A stretch of DNA of 64,000 nucleotides from Fontisphaera persica (GTDB taxonomy: Bacteria; Verrucomicrobiota; Verrucomicrobiia; Limisphaerales; Fontisphaeraceae). The position numbers and the translations under genes were made by a program. The first letter of the stretch is position 1. Each line of letters begins with the position of its first letter. Below are positions 55,838-64,000 of this stretch, piece after piece. The stretch lies in contig NZ_CP116615.1 in NCBI RefSeq assembly GCF_024832785.1, positions 2,914,001-2,978,000 on the forward strand, written 5' to 3'. The notes under the pieces were generated by a model. That model was not told where the DNA came from, made no database searches, and worked only from the letters and a program-made list of their open reading frames with translations.

Positions 55838-55852
55838 GCGCGGCGCGGGTGC

Positions 55853-56863
55853 TCAAGGGCAACGCAGGACGATTTTGCCCGCCAGCACACCCGTTTTGCG
55901 GAGGGTATTGTCCTCCTGCAATTGGTGGGCTTTCGCAGCTTCGGCCAGCGGCAGCACACGGTCAATGCGCGGTTGCAGGCGGCCCTCGGCCAGCCAGCGG
56001 CTGATGTCTTTGGCACAGGCCTCCTGCTCCTCCGGAGTGGCGTTGAACATGACAAAGCCATGGAGGGAGCAGTCCTTGACGTAAAACGGGCCCACCGGGA
56101 AAGGCGGCCGAGCCTCCCGCCCCGCCATGACCACCATCCGGCCCCGTTGAGCCAGACAACTTATGGCGCGGTCAAAATCCGGGTCCCGCTGAGTCTCCCA
56201 CCAAATCTGGACGCCGTTGGGCGCGAACTGGCGGACGGCCTGCACGACATCCTGTTTCTGGTACTCGATGACGTAGTCCGCCCCCAAATCCCGGCAGATT
56301 TTCGCCTTGGCCTCCGAGCCGGCGGTGGCAATCACGGTGGCGCCGGCAATTTTGGCCATTTGCAAGACCATCGAGCCTACCCCCCCACTGCCGCCGTTGA
56401 TGAACAGGGTTTCTCCCGCGCGCAACTGGGCGTTGCGAAACAGCCCCAAATGCGCCGTGATGCCCACCAGCGCCGCGGCGGCCAGTGCTTCGTCCTCCAC
56501 GTCCGCAGGGGCGGGGTATAGCCAGCACTCGTCCACGGCAGCGAACTCGGCAAAAGTGCCCTGACGTCCCAGCAACCCCTGATTGCTGCCCCAGACGCGG
56601 TCGCCGGGCCGGAAGCGCCGGACTTGGGGGCCGACGGCTTCCACCACTCCGGCCAGGTCGCAACCCGGGATGTAGGGCATGGGCAAGGGCATGGGCACCG
56701 CGCCGGCGCGCAGGTAGGTGTCAATGGGGTTAACTGATACCGCCTTGACCCGCACCAACACTTGATGGTCTTTGACGGCGGGCACCGGCAATTCGCCGTA
56801 ACGAATGACCTCCGGGGGGCCCGTCCGCTCAATAAAAGCCGCTTTCATGGTGTTTGATTTCAT
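55853..56863 (-). CDS. NADPH:quinone oxidoreductase-like MDR protein
   Basis: The product is 336 aa, or 331 if the second ATG (56848) is used, as AAFIERTGPPEVI is the usual beginning. It belongs to the zeta-crystallin/QOR branch of the medium-chain reductases, which lacks the structural zinc. Key stretches: VSVNPIDTYLRAGAVP, IPGCDLAGVVEAVG, the Rossmann motif INGGSGGVGSMVLQMAKIAG, and GADYVIEYQKQDVVQAV. The C-terminal half ends LRKTGVLAGKIVLRCP. The substrate is not predictable. Confidence 0.88.
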   Translation of the reverse strand: MKSNTMKAAFIERTGPPEVIRYGELPVPAVKDHQVLVRVKAVSVNPIDTYLRAGAVPMPLPMPYIPGCDLAGVVEAVGPQVRRFRPGDRVWGSNQGLLGRQGTFAEFAAVDECWLYPAPADVEDEALAAAALVGITAHLGLFRNAQLRAGETLFINGGSGGVGSMVLQMAKIAGATVIATAGSEAKAKICRDLGADYVIEYQKQDVVQAVRQFAPNGVQIWWETQRDPDFDRAISCLAQRGRMVVMAGREARPPFPVGPFYVKDCSLHGFVMFNATPEEQEACAKDISRWLAEGRLQPRIDRVLPLAEAAKAHQLQEDNTLRKTGVLAGKIVLRCP

Positions 56864-56941
56864 GGCTTCAAATTATGCCTGCGCCCCCCCACGATGCAAC
56901 TGGCAAAGGAGTTGTCCCCAACAGGTCTGAGGGCATGAAAA

Positions 56942-56971
56942 AACCGGCGATTCCCGCAGAAATCGCCGGTT
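56942..56971 (-). terminator. Rho-independent terminator of gap
   Basis: An 11-bp perfect stem AACCGGCGATT / AATCGCCGGTT (8-nt loop) lies 24 bp beyond the gap stop codon. On the minus strand it is followed by a T run (TTTTCATG), the classical form. Confidence 0.82.
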
Positions 56972-56994
56972 CTGATAATGAATGCAACGACCGC

Positions 56995-59350
<2,356 letters not shown>

Positions 59351-59367
59351 TGAATTAGAAAATATTT
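59351..59367 (+). repeat. Target-site duplication, right copy (17 bp)
   Basis: An exact copy of the 17-bp sequence at 58147-58163, directly abutting the IS right end. Confidence 0.9.
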
Positions 59368-59545
59368 TGGTGCGGCGCGTGATCCCGGCGTTTTCCGGCA
59401 AGTTTGTCAGGTTTTGTTCTGGCCTCGTCTAGCCCCCCGTCCGCCGCCCCAAAGACGGCAAGGGGGCCGCCGGGGTGAGGGCCACACTTTCCCCTGGCGA
59501 ATGGCGATTGACGGCGCGGCCAGTCTTCACAATCATGCCGGCCAT

Positions 59546-61249
59546 ATGCTGGCCTTCCCCATGGTGTTGCGGGAAATGCAGGAGGCTGCGCGCCGCCGCG
59601 GCACTTATTGGGCACGCCTGGTGACGGTGGTTTTCGCCCTGCTCATCATCCTGATTATCTTGCTGATGACACGTTTGATGAGGGATTCAGAGTCCCGCAG
59701 CACTGCTATCTTTGTGGGGTTGGCCTTGTTGGGATGGCTGCTGGCGTTGTCGAGCGGTCTGTGGCTGACGGCGGACAGCATCAGCGCCGAGAAACGCGAA
59801 GGAACCTTGGGACTGCTCTTTCTTACCGATTTGCGGAGCCATGACATTGTGCTGGGCAAGCTGGCGGCGCATTTATTGCAGGGCCTCACTTGCCTGCTGG
59901 CACTGATTCCCATCATGTGCCTGCCGCTGCTCATGGGCGGACGCACGCCGGAGGAAGTCGGACGGGTGGCCCTGGCCATTGGGGCCACTTTTTTATTTTC
60001 CCTGTCGGTTGGCTTGGCGGTTTCGGCCTGTCTGGTGCGCATCCGGACCACGTTTGTCGTCACCGCCATCCTGCTGGCATGGTTTGCCTTTCTCTCACCC
60101 TGGCTGGGCTATGCCCTGATGGAGTCCCAACGCGGGACAGGGGTGGAGGTATTTGCAGGCTATCTGTTGTATCGTCCCGGCCTGGTCATAGGAATCTGGC
60201 ATAGCTTTGATTTTTCCTTCTCTGGAGCCGAACTTTTCTGGACCCCCATTATTCACAGCCAGGCATTGGCCTTGGTGGCCTTGATGGTAACCTGGTGGAG
60301 GCTGCCGCGCTCCTGGCAGGACACGGGAAGCAGCTTCCGCCAGGGAAGCTGGCGGGAGAAGTGGCATCGCTTCCGGGCGGGCAGCCAACGCTGGCGGAGA
60401 GCTTTTCGGCAAAAAGCGCTGGAAATCAATCCCTGTTATTGGCTGGCCAGCCGCAATCGGTGGGAGCCTTGGGTAGTGTGGTTTCCCCTCATCATTGCGG
60501 CGGTCTGGTGGGCGTATGGATTTTGGGAGGAAGGCACGTATTGGATAGATGACGAAGTGCTGTTCACCACCGCTTATTCCCTTACCGCTTTTTACAAGTT
60601 GTGGTTTGCCTGGCGGGCCGCCCTTTTTTTGGGTGAGGCCCGCCGCGAGCAGACCCTGGAGTTATGGCTGACAGCGCCGGTGCATCCGGAACAGGTGCTT
60701 TGGGGGCAGTGGCAGGCTTTATGGCGGATGTTTCGCGGCCCCTTTACGTTCATGGTCTTGCTCTATATCACCTTTGGCATCCTTTACCTTCTAGATAATT
60801 ACGACCTGAGCGAAACGCATTGGGCATATATCCTTATCTATTACGAAATCGATCATAACGACCTGTTTGGTTTATATTATTATGGGGTGGTTTCCCTTTT
60901 CGACATGGCGGCGTTGGGCTGGCTCTCCATGTGGCTGAGTTACCGGCTGGCCCATCCGCATCGGGCGGCGCTCATGGCGATTCTTTCAATCATGAGTCTG
61001 CCCTGGATTCTTTGGGCGGGAGGGGCCATTATCTTGGAATTGCTCCGCCAGATGGATGCCTTCGACTTTTTACTAAACAACTCACCGCGTGGGGATATCA
61101 TGGTTTTGATGCGTATCGGCCTTTTCCTGGCCATTCATATTGGGGTGGACTTGCTGGCCCTCTATTACGCGCGCTGGCGGTTGCGTCGCTATTTCCGCCT
61201 GGTGGCCGCCACACCGGTGGGCGTCAAGCCAAGCTACCGAACCGGCTAA
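59546..61249 (+). CDS. ABC-2-type permease, paralogue 1
   Basis: The product is 567 aa from the ATG at 59546 (59561 possible). It has about 11-12 hydrophobic segments, with long charged loops near residues 275-310 (QRWRRAFRQKALEINPCYW). The conserved stretch SAEKREGTLGLLFLTDLRS occurs after helix 2 and is shared with the next gene; it is typical of ABC-2 (NatB/GldF-like) permeases. No ATPase or substrate-binding gene lies in the window, so its ABC partner must be elsewhere. The substrate is unknown. The start follows 180 bp after the IS right flank. Confidence 0.8.
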   Translation: MLAFPMVLREMQEAARRRGTYWARLVTVVFALLIILIILLMTRLMRDSESRSTAIFVGLALLGWLLALSSGLWLTADSISAEKREGTLGLLFLTDLRSHDIVLGKLAAHLLQGLTCLLALIPIMCLPLLMGGRTPEEVGRVALAIGATFLFSLSVGLAVSACLVRIRTTFVVTAILLAWFAFLSPWLGYALMESQRGTGVEVFAGYLLYRPGLVIGIWHSFDFSFSGAELFWTPIIHSQALALVALMVTWWRLPRSWQDTGSSFRQGSWREKWHRFRAGSQRWRRAFRQKALEINPCYWLASRNRWEPWVVWFPLIIAAVWWAYGFWEEGTYWIDDEVLFTTAYSLTAFYKLWFAWRAALFLGEARREQTLELWLTAPVHPEQVLWGQWQALWRMFRGPFTFMVLLYITFGILYLLDNYDLSETHWAYILIYYEIDHNDLFGLYYYGVVSLFDMAALGWLSMWLSYRLAHPHRAALMAILSIMSLPWILWAGGAIILELLRQMDAFDFLLNNSPRGDIMVLMRIGLFLAIHIGVDLLALYYARWRLRRYFRLVAATPVGVKPSYRTG

Positions 61250-61253
61250 CCCG

Positions 61254-62996
61254 ATGATGTTTACCACCATCGCCTGGCGCGAATTGACCCTCAGGGCGCG
61301 GCAGGAAACGACCTTTTTGCAGCGCTTGTTATTGGCCGCCGTGGCCATGGGCTTGCTGGTCACGCTGCTGATGGTTGGCGAGATGATGCGCAATCCCCGC
61401 AGCATGGGCGAGTTCATGTTCAAGTTCATGGGTTGGACTGGCATGATTCTGGGCGGCCTGGAGAGCGTGCGGCAAACGGCGGACAGCTTGAGCCGGGAAA
61501 AACGGGAAGGCACGCTGGGACTGCTGTTCCTCACCCACGTGACGAGCCTGGATGTGGTGCTGGGCAAGTGGGTGGTGCGGGCCTTGACGGTGTTTTACCA
61601 TTTGCTGGCCGTGTTCCCGGTGCTGGCCGTTCCTTTCGTTCTGGGCGGAGTTACCTTTGGAGAATTTGCCCGCCTGCTGCTGTCGCTGGTCAATATAATG
61701 TTTGTTGGGCTGGCCTTGGGCATGCTGGTCAGTGCCTGGGGGCGTGAGGAGCACGAGGTCTGGGCCAGCGGCCTCGCCTGGCTGGGGCTGCTGGAGGCTG
61801 GGCCGTTGTTGTGCAATATCCTGCCCGTGTTTGCGGGCGCCGCCTGGCTCGTGCCGATGGTGGCGGCGCTCAGTCCCTTGCAACCGTGGCTGCTGTCCCC
61901 CCATGCGGCGTACAGCATGTCTCCGAGTTCCTTCTGGAATGCCCTGGCCCTGTCCCATTTGCTGGGCTGGCTGCTGCTGGTAATGGCCGGGTGGAGCATG
62001 GCCCGGGTGTGGCGGCAAATGGCCCTGGCCACCCCGCCGCGCAAAGCGGGTTATCTGGAAAGGCTGGTCCGCCCCGTGGTGCGGGCTTTGCAATGGTTCG
62101 AGCAATCAGCGTGGCAGCAGAAGCTGAGATTCCAGCCCCCCTCCATTCACGCGCAGTTTCTGGCCAGTTACCAGCCACCCCCCGTCTTGATTTTAACGGT
62201 ATTGTTCAGCGCCGCCATAGCGGTGGCCATGGTGGTGGCTACGGCTGCCACAACCTCCTGGCTGGCCTTCCTGCCCGTCCTCATCTTTTATGCGCTGCAC
62301 TGGGTGGTGCGCCTATGGGCCGCGTCGCATTGCAGCGAGGTGGTGCGAAAATTGCGGGATACAGGATGGCTGCATGTGTTGTTGACCACCCCCCACCAAC
62401 GCCATGAGATACCCCGGGCGCTGATGTTCAGCCAAAAACCAGCTTTGCGGATGGTCTTTACCCTGGTGATGGGCCTGGAAGTGTTCGCCTTGATGGTTGC
62501 CATTTATTTGTGGCCCAATCTTTGGACAGGACCGCTATTGGCCATAGTGTTTTTGTGGCTGGGCGCCGGCATCGTTTTTTGGGCGGACTTGCATGCCCTC
62601 AATGCCGCGGCGTTGTACCATGGTCTGACCCGGCCACACGCCCTCTCCGCCGCGCGGCGCGCCATATTTCAAGTGCTGTTGCTGCCCTTGATCTGCGCGC
62701 CCTTGGGCCTTTTTTGCATGAGCCTGGCCCTGCCACTAATCTACGTGCTGAAATCGGCTGTTATTCATCAATATTTCCGCGAGCGTCTGGAGCAGGATTT
62801 TGCCGCAGCGCTGGAGCGCAGCCAGGACATGGCCCCGCAGTTCTTAACGGAGAGATGGCGCTCGATGCTCAATCTGCATCCGAAACCGCCGCAGGTCGCC
62901 GAACCCTCCCCGCAGTGTGTATCCTGCGGCCGTGGGGTGGGTAACGCGATGTATTGCCCGTTTTGCGGATATCGCCAGCCGGGCATAGAAGTCTGA
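61254..62996 (+). CDS. ABC-2-type permease with C-terminal zinc ribbon, paralogue 2
   Basis: The product is 580 aa from the ATG at 61254, 4 bp after the previous stop; the frame is open from 61140 without family sequence. Helix arrangement and the stretch SREKREGTLGLLFLTHVTS match paralogue 1. The last 30 residues form a two-CxxC zinc ribbon (CVSCGRGVGNAMYCPFCGY), which is absent from paralogue 1 and would lie in the cytoplasm. The two are likely a heterodimeric permease; the ATPase is not in view. Confidence 0.82.
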   Translation: MMFTTIAWRELTLRARQETTFLQRLLLAAVAMGLLVTLLMVGEMMRNPRSMGEFMFKFMGWTGMILGGLESVRQTADSLSREKREGTLGLLFLTHVTSLDVVLGKWVVRALTVFYHLLAVFPVLAVPFVLGGVTFGEFARLLLSLVNIMFVGLALGMLVSAWGREEHEVWASGLAWLGLLEAGPLLCNILPVFAGAAWLVPMVAALSPLQPWLLSPHAAYSMSPSSFWNALALSHLLGWLLLVMAGWSMARVWRQMALATPPRKAGYLERLVRPVVRALQWFEQSAWQQKLRFQPPSIHAQFLASYQPPPVLILTVLFSAAIAVAMVVATAATTSWLAFLPVLIFYALHWVVRLWAASHCSEVVRKLRDTGWLHVLLTTPHQRHEIPRALMFSQKPALRMVFTLVMGLEVFALMVAIYLWPNLWTGPLLAIVFLWLGAGIVFWADLHALNAAALYHGLTRPHALSAARRAIFQVLLLPLICAPLGLFCMSLALPLIYVLKSAVIHQYFRERLEQDFAAALERSQDMAPQFLTERWRSMLNLHPKPPQVAEPSPQCVSCGRGVGNAMYCPFCGYRQPGIEV

Positions 62997-63103
62997 GGGA
63001 GCAGCCATGGTCCCGCCCCCCCTGGGGCAGGCAGCCGAAGCAGGAGCCCGTTCGAGCACTTGCGGCGACCCGGGGCTGGTTTGAACCGAGACGGGACGGA
63101 AGG

Positions 63104-64000
63104 TCAGGCCATCCAGGCGCGGTCGCGGTTTTGGGCGGCCTTGATGACGCGGTTGGCAATGGCCACGTTTTCAGCCACCTGGAAGTCAAACATGCCCACG
63201 AGACAAAAATCTGCGCCACTCTCGAAGGCATATTTGAAGCCGACGTTGGGATGGATGGCCCCAGCGGCAAGGACTTTATAAGCAATCCACGGACGATTGA
63301 CTTCCTGCATGTAGCGCACCGTGGCCTCCGGCTCGAGGCACCAATAGTTATCCACCGAGTAATTATCAATGACTTCCTTGTTCTGGTCGGGCCGCCGCTT
63401 GGACCAGTAATTCTCGTTGTGCAGGGTCTTCATGTAGAAGTCGGGCTGGATGCCCGCCTTTTCCACCGCCTGGATGGTGCGCAGCTCATGGCCGGCCACG
63501 CCAGCAATCATGCCGTGGTCCTTGACGATGCCAACAAACTTGCCGATTAGTTCCACCTTGTTTTCGCGCGTCCAGGCATCGCCGTAGTTGCCCACCAGCA
63601 ACGCGCCGACCGCCCCGGCATCGGCGGCCTCTTTAATGTTGCGGGTCAGGTCATTGGGATTGGGGTCCAACTGCGCCATATATTGAATCTTGCCGCCCCG
63701 CTGGCGGTACAGTTTCAAGGTGTTCACCGCATTGGGGTCATGCGGATTGAAAATCATGGTGTTGACGCCGTGCTCCTCGCAAATGGCCCACGTCTCCATG
63801 ATTTTTTCCGGGGTAAAATAGGCCTTGAGCAGCTTGGAAACGTAAATGAGGTCGCGGCTGTGGGCGTAACCACTAATCAGGTTGCCGCCGCAAATCAACC
63901 GGCTTATGGTCACCTTGCCTATCTTGCCGGTGGGACAGGTGGCCTTGGAGCCGGGCACCGGCGGCGCCGAGACGGGACGCGCCTCTTGCGCGGCCAGGTT
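63104..64000 (-). CDS. Aldo/keto-reductase-like TIM-barrel protein (5' end outside window)
   Basis: The frame is open from the right edge to the stop at 63104, giving 299 codons; an internal ATG at 63958 is not the true start because similar sequence (VSAPPVPG) continues upstream. The body looks like the aldo/keto reductase-type barrel used by Verrucomicrobiota (ISRLICGGNLISGYAHSRD; MVFNPHDPN-like TMIFNPHDPNAVN; ADFCLVGMFDFQVAEN). The upstream residues suggest a signal peptide further right, as such proteins are often secreted. The assignment is by general resemblance; substrate and cofactor are not determined. Confidence 0.55.
   Translation of the reverse strand, partial: NLAAQEARPVSAPPVPGSKATCPTGKIGKVTISRLICGGNLISGYAHSRDLIYVSKLLKAYFTPEKIMETWAICEEHGVNTMIFNPHDPNAVNTLKLYRQRGGKIQYMAQLDPNPNDLTRNIKEAADAGAVGALLVGNYGDAWTRENKVELIGKFVGIVKDHGMIAGVAGHELRTIQAVEKAGIQPDFYMKTLHNENYWSKRRPDQNKEVIDNYSVDNYWCLEPEATVRYMQEVNRPWIAYKVLAAGAIHPNVGFKYAFESGADFCLVGMFDFQVAENVAIANRVIKAAQNRDRAWMA

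Noticed and set aside
61140-61253. Longer version of the second permease
   Set aside because: This part overlaps the end of the first permease in another frame and has no hydrophobic segment.

Overview
The window (GC-rich, apart from one AT-richer block near 22.4-28 kb) looks like a chromosomal segment of a Gram-negative Verrucomicrobiota bacterium, probably of the Limisphaerales/Pedosphaera type. The lineage is inferred from gene content: giant secreted lamin-tail/CotH and autotransporter-strand (PATR) proteins, a XylR-type AraC regulator, a TIR-WD40 protein, and outer-membrane genes (lolCD, lpxK, lpxL, waaF). No rRNA or tRNA gene was seen.

Layout. 1-5.4 kb: cheA (cut by the left edge) diverges from a degenerate-receiver/CheX-like protein, then a lolD-lolC/E pair. 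5.6-22.3 kb: a secreted thioredoxin/transglutaminase protein, a 2397-aa lamin-tail/CotH protein, an 1803-aa PATR protein and a divergent XylR-type regulator. 22.4-28.7 kb: a defence island made of a dndC-like remnant, an operon dcm - GHKL (MutL/MORC-like) ATPase - unknown 280-aa protein - DUF6339-like protein - vsr, and on the other strand vapB-vapC followed by the N-terminal part of an HNH-type nuclease. Almost every gene in this block is broken by 1- or 2-base deletions. 29-35.3 kb: glmS and a 1397-aa TIR/transmembrane/WD40 protein. 35.3-37.3 kb: a 2-kb gene-free zone packed with dispersed repeats.

37.3-58 kb is mostly housekeeping: hemX-hemA, enolase, an OGG-type glycosylase, an RsmB-like methyltransferase, aconitase, small unknown proteins, an SDR, the lipid A/LPS-core run lpxK-lpxL-waaF, nadA, a PduO-type adenosyltransferase, an FNR-like oxidoreductase, trpS, a quinone oxidoreductase and gap. 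58.16-59.35 kb is one insertion sequence with 26/27-bp inverted repeats and a 17-bp target duplication, sitting just upstream of the likely gap promoter. Two paralogous ABC-2-type permeases and a partial aldo/keto-reductase-like gene end the window.

The most interesting content is the dcm/GHKL-ATPase/Vsr operon. Its frames can be rebuilt with catalytic motifs intact, all 13 lesions in the island are deletions, and I found no nonsense mutation in the rebuilt frames. That points either to very recent indel-driven decay or to a locally poor consensus sequence, and the two have opposite consequences for whether the system works.
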